NCBI GenBank assembly: GCA_037440065.1
Contig: JBBIUV010000016.1
Location: 372,001-436,000, forward strand
Length of the DNA: 64,000 nt
Source of the DNA: UBA1563 sp037440065
GTDB lineage: Bacteria > Bacteroidota > Ignavibacteria > Ignavibacteriales > Ignavibacteriaceae
Direction of reading: 5' to 3'
Shown here: piece after piece, positions 46,155 through 54,437 of the stretch
How positions within the stretch are numbered: the first letter of the stretch is position 1
How the letters are laid out: each line of letters starts with the position of its first letter
The notes under the pieces: generated by a model
Seen by the model: only the letters and a program-made list of their open reading frames with translations
What the model was told of the DNA's origin: nothing
The model's database searches: none
Made by a program: the position numbers and the translations under genes

Positions 46155-46633
46155 GAATAATTATTATCTCAGCAATCGCTCAAAATGGTGTAATTGGCAC
46201 TGCGAAAGGCGAATTGCCCTGGCATGTAAAAGAAGAATTTGCTCATTTTAAAAGTACGACCCTGGGTTCTCCAATTATCATGGGACGCAAAACGTTTGAA
46301 ACTCTTGGAAAACCATTAAAGGGAAGATTGAACATAATTGTTACACATTCGGAGACTTTTCAGTTAGCAGATACAATTGTTCATCATAGTTTGTTGTCGG
46401 CAGTTGATTTTTGTAGCAAAGAAAAATATGAGAAGATCTTCGTTATTGGCGGAAGGGAAATTTATTCACAAGCGATTCCGCTCGCAGATGAAATGATCTT
46501 ATCATTTATGAAATTCAGTGCAGAAGGTGAAATTCTTTTCCCGGAATATGATGAAAACGAGTGGCAAAAAGCTGATGAGAGAAACTTTGAACAATTTTCT
46601 GTTGTTACCTTTGTTAGAAAAGGAAAAAACTGA
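46151..46633 (+). CDS. Dihydrofolate reductase
   Basis: 160 residues from a TTG codon in a TTGA overlap with thyA. Motifs: ISAIAQNGVIGTAKGELPWH, the acidic residue Glu29 at the place of E. coli Asp27, PIIMGRKTFETLGKPLKGR, and FVIGGREIYSQAIPLADEM. It restores tetrahydrofolate after thymidylate synthesis. Glu at this place is a known variant in some bacterial enzymes. It is 3 bases before mutL. Length matches the chromosomal FolA type. Confidence 0.95.
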   Translation: MRIIIISAIAQNGVIGTAKGELPWHVKEEFAHFKSTTLGSPIIMGRKTFETLGKPLKGRLNIIVTHSETFQLADTIVHHSLLSAVDFCSKEKYEKIFVIGGREIYSQAIPLADEMILSFMKFSAEGEILFPEYDENEWQKADERNFEQFSVVTFVRKGKN

Positions 46634-46636
46634 TAC

Positions 46637-48493
46637 ATGTCAAAGATAGCAATCCTCCCAGAAAATCTCGCAAATAAAATCGCAGCTGGAGAAGTTGTTC
46701 AGAGACCGGAGTCTGTTGTAAAAGAATTAATGGAAAACGCAATTGATGCCGGCTCAACTTTGATTGAAGTGCTGATTAAGAGAGCAGGCAAAGTTTTAAT
46801 CCAGGTGATTGACAACGGCGAAGGCATGTTGGAAGAAGATGTAATTCTTTCAATCCAAAAACACGCAACAAGCAAAATATCAACGTTGGAAGATTTGGAC
46901 GCAATCAAAACACTTGGTTTTCGTGGTGAGGCGTTGAGTGCAATTGCTGCTGTTAGTCAACTTGAAATAAAGACCGAAACTCATATTGATGAACTTGGCA
47001 CTTTACTCCGTGTTGAAGAAAGTAATTTTAATACTGAAAAGGGTTCATTCGCAAAAGGGACTTCAATAGCTGTCAAGAATTTATTTTTCAACACTCCCGG
47101 AAGAAGAAATTTCTTAAAGACAGACACAACAGAGTTGAAACATATCATCAACACTTTTACAAAACTGGCGTTAAGTAATCCTCAAATCGCTTTCAAATTG
47201 TTTGTTGATGATGAACTCACCTATGATCTGAATTCAGGAATGCTGGAAAAAAGGATTGAAGAAATCTTTGGCGAAGAGATGCGCGACGCTTTGATTCCCG
47301 TACATGAAGAAACCGATTACATTTCTTTAACGGGATTCATCGGAAAACCAAGTCTTCTTAAAAAAAGTAAAGGAGAGCAATATCTTTTTCTCAACAACCG
47401 ATTTGTACAAAGCAAACAAATTAATCATGCCGTATTCACCGGTTATGAAAATGTTCTTGAAAAGGGGGATTATCCATTTTTCATTCTGTTTTTAAGCATT
47501 GATTATAAACGGGTTGATGTGAATGTACATCCATCAAAATTAGAAGTGCGTTTTGATGACGAAAAGGATATTTATAATTTCGTTTTAGCCGTCATTAAAA
47601 AAAGTCTTGCTGCATTTGATCTGGTACCTTCGATAACTTTTCAATCCGAACCGTTTTCGGGGAGTGAAGAAAAATTAAGAATAAATTCTTCACAGCGAAT
47701 TGAAAGCCAAGATTTCAGCGATCGACCAACCTCAAATCAAAATTCATATAAACCGAAAGCCTATTCGGACAATGAAATTGATTTGCTCTTCGGGAGTCTC
47801 CGAAAAAATGTTGATACGAAGTCAATACCATCGAATGATAAAATGCCTTTCGATACAGATTTACCTGAAGCGCCAAAACAACAGCAAACGGTTATCCGGC
47901 GCTCCGATGAAGATGATTCAAATACAACTTTTATCATTCAACTCCACAACAAATACATCCTGTCTCAGATAAAAACGGGATTGATGATCATCGATCAGCA
48001 TGTGGCGCACGAAAGAATTCTTTATGAAAAAGCTCTGCAACTCTTTGAAGCGAACTTTCCGTTCAGTCAGCAATTAATTTTTTCAAAAACGTTAGAAGTT
48101 GATCCCGCAACATACAGTTTGATAAAAGAGCTTTATCCACATTTATCAAATCTTGGATTCACACTGAAATTCTTCAGCAAAAACACCATCGTTATTGAGG
48201 GAATTCCACAAGAAGTTAAGCAAGGGACGGAAGAAAAAATTCTTTTTGAAATGTTGGAAGAGTACCACATTAATAAACGTGAAAAGAAAATTACTGACGC
48301 GAAGGACAATATTGCAAAATCTTATTCTTGTAAAACAGCTATAAAAGCGGGAGACAAACTCTCAGAAAAAGAAATGCGCTTGTTGATTGATCAATTATTC
48401 GCAACCACGATGCCGTATGTTTGTCCACACGGTCGACCGATTGTAGTGAAAATCTCGTTAGAAGAATTTGATAGAAGATTTGGAAGAACTTAA
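46637..48493 (+). CDS. mutL: DNA mismatch repair protein MutL
   Basis: 618 residues. The GHKL ATPase half has ENAIDAGSTLIEV, VIDNGEGM, TSKISTLEDLDAIKTLGFRGEALS and NLFFNTPGRRNFL. The C-terminal half carries DQHVAHERILYE, close to the DQHA(x)2E(x)4E endonuclease motif (Val in place of Ala), and VCPHGRPI, so it is expected to nick DNA itself, as in MutH-less bacteria. It follows the dihydrofolate reductase by 3 bases and precedes the mutase by 20 bases with a good GAGG site for the latter. Confidence 0.97.
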   Translation: MSKIAILPENLANKIAAGEVVQRPESVVKELMENAIDAGSTLIEVLIKRAGKVLIQVIDNGEGMLEEDVILSIQKHATSKISTLEDLDAIKTLGFRGEALSAIAAVSQLEIKTETHIDELGTLLRVEESNFNTEKGSFAKGTSIAVKNLFFNTPGRRNFLKTDTTELKHIINTFTKLALSNPQIAFKLFVDDELTYDLNSGMLEKRIEEIFGEEMRDALIPVHEETDYISLTGFIGKPSLLKKSKGEQYLFLNNRFVQSKQINHAVFTGYENVLEKGDYPFFILFLSIDYKRVDVNVHPSKLEVRFDDEKDIYNFVLAVIKKSLAAFDLVPSITFQSEPFSGSEEKLRINSSQRIESQDFSDRPTSNQNSYKPKAYSDNEIDLLFGSLRKNVDTKSIPSNDKMPFDTDLPEAPKQQQTVIRRSDEDDSNTTFIIQLHNKYILSQIKTGLMIIDQHVAHERILYEKALQLFEANFPFSQQLIFSKTLEVDPATYSLIKELYPHLSNLGFTLKFFSKNTIVIEGIPQEVKQGTEEKILFEMLEEYHINKREKKITDAKDNIAKSYSCKTAIKAGDKLSEKEMRLLIDQLFATTMPYVCPHGRPIVVKISLEEFDRRFGRT

Positions 48494-48513
48494 ATAATAA
48501 CAAAGAGGAAAAA

Positions 48514-50172
48514 ATGCCACTATCCGAAGAATACAAAAAACTTCGCGATGAGTACAACCAAAAAGTTGAAAGATCATCGAGTAACGGCAAAACTTACACA
48601 ACCCTAAGTGGAGAACCGGTTAACGGACTTTATGGACCGGATGATTTAGATAACCATGATTATTTATCGAATTTAAATTTCCCGGGTGAATATCCATATA
48701 CTCGAGGCATTCATGCCAGTGGTTACCGTGGTAAAGTTTGGACAATGCGTCAATTTGCCGGATTTGGTTCTCCCAAAGATACAAACCAACGATTTCATTA
48801 TTTATTGAAGAATGGTCAGACCGGCTTATCGGTTGCCTTCGATCTCCCAACATTAATGGGTTGGGACGCAGATGCCGATTTAGCTCAAGGTGAAGTAGGG
48901 CTTTGCGGTGTATCAATTTCCTCCTTAAAAGACATGGAAACACTATTGAATGGAATTCCTCTTGATAAGGTTTCCACATCCATGACTATCAATTCTCCTG
49001 CAGCAATGGTTTTCGCATTCTATCTTGCTGTTGCTAAGAAGCAGGGTGTTCCTTTTTCAAATTTGCGTGGTACACTACAAAACGATATTCTTAAAGAATA
49101 CATCGCACAAAAAGAATTTATTTTTCCACCGAATCCTTCCATGCGCATCATCGTTGATATGATTGAATATTGTAAAAACGAAGTTCCTCAATGGAATCCG
49201 GTTTCTGTTAGCGGTTATCATATTCGAGAAGCGGGTTCAACTGCTGTGCAGGAATTGGCTTATACTTTAGCCGACGGATTTGCTTACATCGAAGCTTGTA
49301 TTGAAAGAGGAATGGATGTTGACGATTTCGCTCCGAGAATTTCTTTTTTCTTTAACGCTCATCTCGATTTTTTCGAAGAAATTGCAAAATATCGAGCTGC
49401 AAGAAGAATTTATGCGAGACGTATGAAAGAAAAATATGGTGCAAAAAATCCCCGTTCTCGGTGGTTGAGGTTTCATTCGCAAACTGCCGGCTGTTCACTC
49501 ACTGCACAGCAGCCGGAAAATAATATTGTTAGAACGGCATTCCAGGCGATGGCTGCGGTGCTTGGCGGAACACAATCCCTTCACACAAATTCGATGGATG
49601 AAACGCTCGCTTTACCGAGTGAGAAGGCGGTAAAAATAGCTTTGCGCACGCAACAACTTATCGCTTATGAAACTGGTGTTACAAATACAGTTGATCCGCT
49701 AGGAGGAAGCTATTTTGTTGAATCGTTAACTAATAAAATGGAAGCGCAAGCGAACAAAATATTTGATGAAATTGATGCGATTGGCGGGGTTATTCCAGCG
49801 ATCGAACTTGGATATTTTCAAAAAAATATTTCTAATGCGGCTTACCGATACCAAAAAGAAGTTGAAAGAAAAGAAAAATTTATCGTTGGTGTCAATGAGT
49901 TCGTTGAAGAGAATGAGAAAATCGATATTCCTTTATTGACGATTTCTCCCGAAGTTGAAAGAATTCAGAGAGAACAACTCGCAAGTTTAAAACAATCACG
50001 TAACACAGAAGAAGTTGAGAGAGCACTAGTGGAAATTCAGTCGGTAGCAAAAGAAAACAGAAATCTAATGCCTGTATTACTTGAAGCCGCTGAAAAGTAT
50101 GTTACCCTTGGAGAAATGGTTCATGAACTCCGTGAAGTATTCGGCACTTACCAGGAAACAGCGGTCTTTTAA
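48514..50172 (+). CDS. Acyl-CoA mutase large subunit (methylmalonyl-CoA mutase family, isobutyryl-type residues)
   Basis: 552 residues, catalytic TIM-barrel part only; the B12-binding domain is absent and must be on another protein. GQTGLSVAFDLPTLMGW, TLQNDILKEYIAQK, SISGYH-like SVSGYHIREAGSTAVQELAY and QSLHTNSMDETLALPSEKAV are family motifs. At the two substrate-selecting positions it has Phe81 (WTMRQFAGFG) and Gln199 (EYIAQKEF). These match isobutyryl-CoA mutase (Phe/Gln) and not methylmalonyl-CoA mutase (Tyr/Arg). GAGGAAAAA precedes the ATG. No small subunit or MeaB chaperone is in the window. The exact substrate is unproven. Confidence 0.88.
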   Translation: MPLSEEYKKLRDEYNQKVERSSSNGKTYTTLSGEPVNGLYGPDDLDNHDYLSNLNFPGEYPYTRGIHASGYRGKVWTMRQFAGFGSPKDTNQRFHYLLKNGQTGLSVAFDLPTLMGWDADADLAQGEVGLCGVSISSLKDMETLLNGIPLDKVSTSMTINSPAAMVFAFYLAVAKKQGVPFSNLRGTLQNDILKEYIAQKEFIFPPNPSMRIIVDMIEYCKNEVPQWNPVSVSGYHIREAGSTAVQELAYTLADGFAYIEACIERGMDVDDFAPRISFFFNAHLDFFEEIAKYRAARRIYARRMKEKYGAKNPRSRWLRFHSQTAGCSLTAQQPENNIVRTAFQAMAAVLGGTQSLHTNSMDETLALPSEKAVKIALRTQQLIAYETGVTNTVDPLGGSYFVESLTNKMEAQANKIFDEIDAIGGVIPAIELGYFQKNISNAAYRYQKEVERKEKFIVGVNEFVEENEKIDIPLLTISPEVERIQREQLASLKQSRNTEEVERALVEIQSVAKENRNLMPVLLEAAEKYVTLGEMVHELREVFGTYQETAVF

Positions 50173-50173
50173 T

Positions 50174-51049
50174 ATGATGGAAATAATAAAATTAATTCGC
50201 GTCCCGCAATGGGTAAAAAATTTATTCGTTTTTATTCCGGTTGTTTACTCACGGAATCTTTTTCAAACTGATTATCTGATCATTTCGATAATCGCTTTTG
50301 TGATTTTTTGTTTACTTTCAAGTACCGTTTATGTCATCAATGATATTGTTGATGCAGAGGCTGATCGACATCATCCGGTAAAAAAGAATCGCCCGATAGC
50401 TTCCGGTAAAATATCGGACAAAAAGGGAATATTAATTGCTATAGTTCTTTTTGTTCTAAGTGTAGCTTTCTCTCTTTATACGAATACGAATTTCAAAATC
50501 TTCGCGATTCTTTTTTTACTAATCAATATCTATTATTCTTTCCGGTTAAAACATATTGTTCTTTTAGATATTTTCAGCATTGCAGCAGGATTTATGATCC
50601 GCGTTACTGCTGGTGCCCTTGTTATTTCAGTTGAAATATCAAGCTGGCTGATTTTAACTACAATGTTTCTTTCACTCTTTCTGGCAGTTATGAAACGGCG
50701 ATCTGAAATTTATATTGCCGGTGACGAACAAAATTCGACAAGAAAAGTATTGGAAGATTATTCTACAAATTTTATCGACCAGATGGCTACAATCGCCGCA
50801 GCCGGAGTGATCATAAGTTATGCGTTGTACACTGTTTCTGAAAGAACCGTCACCGTATTTCAGACAGAACATTTAATTTATACTACACCTTTTGTAGTAT
50901 ATGGAATATTTAGATATATGTTTCTGGTACTAAATCACAATAAAGGTGAAAACACCACAGAAATAATGGTTACTGATGTTTCGATGATCACGAACATAAT
51001 TTTGTACAGTTTAACTACGATCATTATTGTTTATAAATTGTTTTCTTAG
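50174..51049 (+). CDS. UbiA-family transferase, decaprenyl-phosphate phosphoribosyltransferase-like
   Basis: 291 residues from the ATG at 50174 (a second ATG follows directly). A longer reading into the mutase gene is in another frame with no conserved sequence. About eight membrane helices. The start IKLIRVPQWVKNLFVFIPVV and the Asp-rich site INDIVDAEADRHHPVKKNRP are the marks of the DPPR synthase branch of UbiA, which attaches phosphoribose to a polyprenyl phosphate. It starts 1 base after the mutase gene. The epimerases that would convert the product to arabinose are not seen in the window. The prenyl acceptor is unknown. Confidence 0.8.
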   Translation: MMEIIKLIRVPQWVKNLFVFIPVVYSRNLFQTDYLIISIIAFVIFCLLSSTVYVINDIVDAEADRHHPVKKNRPIASGKISDKKGILIAIVLFVLSVAFSLYTNTNFKIFAILFLLINIYYSFRLKHIVLLDIFSIAAGFMIRVTAGALVISVEISSWLILTTMFLSLFLAVMKRRSEIYIAGDEQNSTRKVLEDYSTNFIDQMATIAAAGVIISYALYTVSERTVTVFQTEHLIYTTPFVVYGIFRYMFLVLNHNKGENTTEIMVTDVSMITNIILYSLTTIIIVYKLFS

Positions 51050-51116
51050 CAGTGTGAACAAAGTTCGGAACTATTCTTAACGAATATTGTTTACAAAGTA
51101 AAAAAAAGGAAAAAAT

Positions 51117-51587
51117 ATGTCTGTTACTTTAGGATCAATTGCCCCCGATTTTACACTCAAAAATACAAATGCAGAAAACGTATCGCTAAATTCATTCAAA
51201 GGGAAAAAAGTAGTTCTTCTATTTTTCCCGTTTGCCAACAGTGGAGTTTGTACAAAAGAGATGTGTTCGATGCGGGATAACATGAGCCAATATTCTGATC
51301 TCAATGCAGAAGTTCTCGGAATTAGTGTTGATAGTCCATTTTCACTTAAACTTTGGAAGGAACACAACCAAATTAATTTCCAATTACTCAGTGACTTTAA
51401 TAAAGAAGTAGCTCAAACTTACGGTGCTTTTTATGATGTTTTTGCTCCCGGTAAATTTGATTATAAAGGTGTAGCAAAACGTTCTGCTTTTGTTATTGAT
51501 GAAAACGGAGTAGTTAAATATGCTGAAGTGTTAGAAAATGCTGGAGACGAACCAAATTATCAAGCAATAAAAGAAGCAATAAAGTAA
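51117..51587 (+). CDS. Peroxiredoxin, AhpE/BCP-like
   Basis: 156 residues of the AhpC/TSA family. The active-site loop is FPFANSGVCTKEMCSMRD: the first Cys (in GVCT) is peroxidatic and the one five residues later may be resolving. GSIAPDFTLKNTN and ILGISVDSPFSLKLW are also typical. It reduces peroxides with thiol donors, possibly bacillithiol or thioredoxin. A second, BCP-type gene follows 20 bases later. AAAAGGAAAAAAT precedes the ATG. Confidence 0.88.
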   Translation: MSVTLGSIAPDFTLKNTNAENVSLNSFKGKKVVLLFFPFANSGVCTKEMCSMRDNMSQYSDLNAEVLGISVDSPFSLKLWKEHNQINFQLLSDFNKEVAQTYGAFYDVFAPGKFDYKGVAKRSAFVIDENGVVKYAEVLENAGDEPNYQAIKEAIK

Positions 51588-51607
51588 TTATTTAATGAGG
51601 TAACAAA

Positions 51608-52063
51608 ATGATCGAAGAAGGAAAATTAGCGCCGTCATTCAGTCTTGCTGATCAAAATGGCAAAGTACATGCATTAAAAGATTACCTGGGTAAAAAAGTT
51701 GTACTTTATTTTTATCCGAAGGATAACACTCCAGGCTGCACAAAAGAAGCTTGCAGTTTTCGCGATGAGTTCTCCGATTTTAAAAAGGTTAATGCAGTTA
51801 TCTTAGGCGTAAGCGCTGATGCGGTAAAATCCCATAAAAATTTTAGCGAAAAATTTAGTTTGCCTTTCCCACTGCTCAGTGACGAATCAAAAAAAATGAT
51901 TGAATCCTACGGTGTGTGGAAAGAGAAAAGTATGTACGGTAAAAAATATATGGGTATCGAAAGAACCACAGTGATTATTGACGAAAAAGGAAAGATCAAG
52001 AAGATCTTTCCGAAGGTTAAAGTTGAAGGCCACACTGAAGAAGTTTTGGAAGCTTTGAAGTAA
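51608..52063 (+). CDS. bcp: Thioredoxin-dependent thiol peroxidase (BCP)
   Basis: 151 residues. The loop YPKDNTPGCTKEACSFRD has the BCP pair of cysteines five residues apart. KDYLGKKVVLYFYP, LGVSADAVKSHKNF and ERTTVIIDEKGKIKKIF complete the family pattern. It removes alkyl and lipid peroxides. It follows the other peroxiredoxin and precedes the pterin gene by 1 base, so oxidative defence and pteridine synthesis may share a transcript. Confidence 0.93.
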   Translation: MIEEGKLAPSFSLADQNGKVHALKDYLGKKVVLYFYPKDNTPGCTKEACSFRDEFSDFKKVNAVILGVSADAVKSHKNFSEKFSLPFPLLSDESKKMIESYGVWKEKSMYGKKYMGIERTTVIIDEKGKIKKIFPKVKVEGHTEEVLEALK

Positions 52064-52064
52064 A

Positions 52065-52472
52065 ATGTTATACGTTACAAGAAGAGAAGTCTTTAGTGCA
52101 TCACATCGTTTATATAATAACGATTTGACGGCTGAAGAAAATAATTCTTTATATGATAAATGTGCGAATCCCTATGGGCATGGACACAATTTTGTTTTGG
52201 AAGTTATCGTTAGTGGAGAAGTTGACCCAAATACAGGTTATGTGATTGATTTAAAGATTCTTAAAAAATTAATCCGTGAGGTGATTATAGATAAAGTTGA
52301 TCACCGGAATTTGAATCATGAAGTTGATTTTTTAACCGGAATAATTCCAACAGCCGAGAATATATGCATCGCAATTTGGAAAGAGCTGCAAAATAAAATT
52401 CCCAAGGGCAAATTGTTTTCCGTTAAATTATTTGAAACGGAAAATAATTATGTCGAGTACAAAGGAGAATAA
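52065..52472 (+). CDS. 6-pyruvoyltetrahydropterin synthase-type enzyme
   Basis: 135 residues of the PTPS/QueD family. Zinc histidines lie in FSASHRLY and YGHGHN, the catalytic Cys in KCANPYGHGHN. The match is to animal-type PTPS rather than QueD: LYNNDLTAEENNSLYDKC, GEVDPNTGYVIDLKILKKL, DHRNLN and ETENNYVEYKGE at the end. PTPS converts dihydroneopterin triphosphate to 6-pyruvoyltetrahydropterin. It is directly followed by folE and an SDR gene, the two other steps of tetrahydrobiopterin synthesis. QueD activity is the alternative; no other queuosine gene is near. Confidence 0.82.
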   Translation: MLYVTRREVFSASHRLYNNDLTAEENNSLYDKCANPYGHGHNFVLEVIVSGEVDPNTGYVIDLKILKKLIREVIIDKVDHRNLNHEVDFLTGIIPTAENICIAIWKELQNKIPKGKLFSVKLFETENNYVEYKGE

Positions 52473-52473
52473 A

Positions 52474-53040
52474 ATGGATCTTGTAAAAGTTGAAAAGTTG
52501 GTAGAAAATTTGGTGGAAGAGATTGGCGAAGACGCAAAACGGGAGGGACTCTTACGTACACCAAAGAGAGTTGCTAAAGCCTATGAGTTTTTAACGTCTG
52601 GGTACGAAAAGAATATTGAAGATGTTTTGAATAACGCAATTTTCAATGAGAAGTATGACGAAATGGTTTTGGTAAAGAACATAGATTTTTACAGTTTATG
52701 CGAACACCACATGCTTCCATTTTATGGAAAAATTCATATTGCCTACGTACCTGATGGGAAAATTGTTGGATTGAGTAAAATTCCCCGAATTGTTGATGTT
52801 TTTGCTCGTCGTCTCCAAGTGCAAGAGAGAATGACTCAACAAATTGCAGACACATTGGCAAAATATCTTTCACCAAAAGGTGTTGCTGTAGTTTCGGAAG
52901 CGTATCATATGTGTATGATGATGCGCGGAGTTGAGAAACAAAATTCTTCAGCTACATCAAGTGCAATGCATGGACTATTTAAAGAAGATGCTAGGACGCG
53001 TACAGAATTTCTTGATTTAATTCGGATGAATAAAATCTAG
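52474..53040 (+). CDS. folE: GTP cyclohydrolase I
   Basis: 188 residues from the ATG at 52474, which has the strong site AAAGGAGA just upstream and starts 1 base after the PTPS stop; earlier in-frame ATGs fall inside the PTPS gene. Zinc and active-site motifs: FYSLCEHHMLPFYGKIHIAY and EAYHMCMMMRGVEK, with GLSKIPRIVDVFARRLQVQE between. It makes dihydroneopterin triphosphate from GTP, the substrate of PTPS and of folate synthesis. Its stop overlaps the next start (TAGTG). Confidence 0.96.
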   Translation: MDLVKVEKLVENLVEEIGEDAKREGLLRTPKRVAKAYEFLTSGYEKNIEDVLNNAIFNEKYDEMVLVKNIDFYSLCEHHMLPFYGKIHIAYVPDGKIVGLSKIPRIVDVFARRLQVQERMTQQIADTLAKYLSPKGVAVVSEAYHMCMMMRGVEKQNSSATSSAMHGLFKEDARTRTEFLDLIRMNKI

Positions 53041-53750
53041 TGGCTAAATCCAACAATAAAATATGGATAACTGGGGCAAGCTCAGGAATAGGCAAGTCGA
53101 CTGCAATTTTGTTTGCGAATTCAGGTTACGAAGTGTATGCTACAGCAAGGAGTAAAGAAAAATTATCGGAACTTTCACATGAGCTAAAAGAGGGTAATGT
53201 AATCTATCAATCAACTTTAGATGTTTGTCTGAAAGAAGATGTTTTTTCTTTTGTTGATAAGCATTTTACCTCAAGTGGGATTTCTTGTCTAATTAATAAC
53301 GCGGGTATAACTTCGTTTAAAAGATTTGAACATAGCTCAGTTGAAGAAATTGAAAAGATCATTGAAACAAATCTTCTCGGAGCGATTTATACTATCAAAG
53401 CAGTGCTTCCCCTAATGATAAACCAAAATGGGGGAACAATAATCAATATTCTCTCGGTGGTTACAGAGAAAGTATTTACACATAGCAGTGCTTATTCGGT
53501 ATCAAAAGCCGGTTTGAAAGCGTTCACACAAGTTTTGAGAGAAGAAGTAAGAAAATATAATATTCGGGTGATAAATATTTATCCCGCGGCAACAGATACA
53601 AATATTTGGTCCGATGATGTTAGAGCAAAACAGGCTGAACGGATGATGAAATCTTCTGATGTTGCTGAGGCAATTTTAGCTGTTTATCAACAAACAGGAA
53701 ATATTGTTACTGAAGAAATTGTACTACGACCTATCGAAGGAGATTTATAA
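53040..53750 (+). CDS. Short-chain dehydrogenase, sepiapterin reductase-like
   Basis: 236 residues from a GTG overlapping the folE stop. SDR motifs: ITGASSGIGKSTA for NADPH, NNAG at the usual place, and the catalytic Ser-Tyr-Lys in ILSVV, SAYSVSK. The C-terminal IVTEEIVLRPIEGDL resembles the end of the Chlorobium sepiapterin reductase as I recall it. In position after ptpS and folE it could reduce 6-pyruvoyltetrahydropterin to a biopterin. It may instead be a general SDR (YdfG-like). A hairpin follows the stop. Confidence 0.8.
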   Translation: MAKSNNKIWITGASSGIGKSTAILFANSGYEVYATARSKEKLSELSHELKEGNVIYQSTLDVCLKEDVFSFVDKHFTSSGISCLINNAGITSFKRFEHSSVEEIEKIIETNLLGAIYTIKAVLPLMINQNGGTIINILSVVTEKVFTHSSAYSVSKAGLKAFTQVLREEVRKYNIRVINIYPAATDTNIWSDDVRAKQAERMMKSSDVAEAILAVYQQTGNIVTEEIVLRPIEGDL

Positions 53751-53754
53751 TAAT

Positions 53755-53782
53755 CATGAAGGCCCCTCAAGGCCTTCATGAA
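53755..53782. terminator. Hairpin between convergent SDR and Spy-like genes
   Basis: TCATGAAGGCC (53755-53765) is the perfect complement of GGCCTTCATGA (53772-53782) with a 6-base loop. It lies 4 bases after the SDR stop and 10 bases before the Spy-like stop on the other strand. On the minus strand it is followed by TTATTAT; on the plus strand there is no T-run. Probably a bidirectional terminator. Confidence 0.75.
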
Positions 53783-53792
53783 AAAAGCAGCT

Positions 53793-54302
53793 TTATTTGC
53801 CACCGTGAAATCCATTCCCGCCTTCTCTTGGACCCATCCCATCGCAGCAGTTTGGACAATCCATATGTCTTCTCATTCCTCTTCCCATTTTGCCGGGTTT
53901 ATCGAATGCAGGACGTTTATTCCATATTTCTTTTTGATTTGCATCTAGTAATTCGTAAACGTCCATCTGATGATTTGCCATTACTGTTTCGATCGTATTT
54001 CTTTGTGTCATTATTTTATCTTCAAGCGTAAGAAATGCTTTTCGATCATAGTTGCCTTTACTCAGTAATTCTTTTTTCTCGAGATGAAGTTTTTGCATAT
54101 TGGCACGGAGATCGATTATTTTTTTCTGATGTGCAGTCTTCAATTCTTGAATTTTCTTTTCTTGGTCCGGAGTAAGGTTTAACTTTTCGTGCATCATAGC
54201 TTTTCTTTTACCCATTCCCATACCAGGTTCTGGCTGGGCAAATACACCAATAGCAAAAACTACAAGCACTATTGGCATTACAAATTTCATGAATGATTTC
54301 AT
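53793..54302 (-). CDS. Spy/CpxP-like periplasmic protein
   Basis: 169 residues from the ATG at 54302, which has AGGA eight bases upstream and opens a signal peptide (MKSFMKFVMPIVLVVFAIGVFAQ). A longer start would put 19 residues before it. The body is a long helix pair with LNLTPDQEKKIQELKTAHQK and LTLEDKIMTQRNTIETVMA, the LTxxQ pattern of Spy/CpxP proteins. The tail is Gly/Met-rich with three cysteines (DCPNCCDGMG) and histidines, which could bind metal. It is divergent from an ECF sigma operon that also ends with a Spy-like gene. Confidence 0.82.
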   Translation of the reverse strand: MKSFMKFVMPIVLVVFAIGVFAQPEPGMGMGKRKAMMHEKLNLTPDQEKKIQELKTAHQKKIIDLRANMQKLHLEKKELLSKGNYDRKAFLTLEDKIMTQRNTIETVMANHQMDVYELLDANQKEIWNKRPAFDKPGKMGRGMRRHMDCPNCCDGMGPREGGNGFHGGK

Positions 54303-54365
54303 GTTTAGATTCCTTATATTTTTTCTGAAATAATTTTTGTTTCGCTGCTTTGACAGCAACTTTAT

Positions 54366-54403
54366 GTGAATGGTTTAATCACCAGATTCATTAAACCATT
54401 CAC
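54366..54403. repeat. Perfect 14-bp inverted repeat in divergent promoter region
   Basis: GTGAATGGTTTAAT (54366-54379) is exactly repeated in reverse complement as ATTAAACCATTCAC (54390-54403) with a 10-base spacer. It lies in the 135-base gap between the Spy-like gene (minus) and the sigma gene (plus). It is 64 bases from the former start and 35 from the latter. It may be an operator for both genes or an RNA hairpin in a leader. It lacks a T-run. Confidence 0.8.
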
Positions 54404-54437
54404 TGCCTATATGTGTCTAAAAGTATAAATTGGTAAA

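Noticed and set aside
50081..50173. N-terminal extension of the UbiA-like protein into the mutase gene
   Set aside because: The extension overlaps conserved mutase sequence in another frame; family homology starts at the ATG at 50174.
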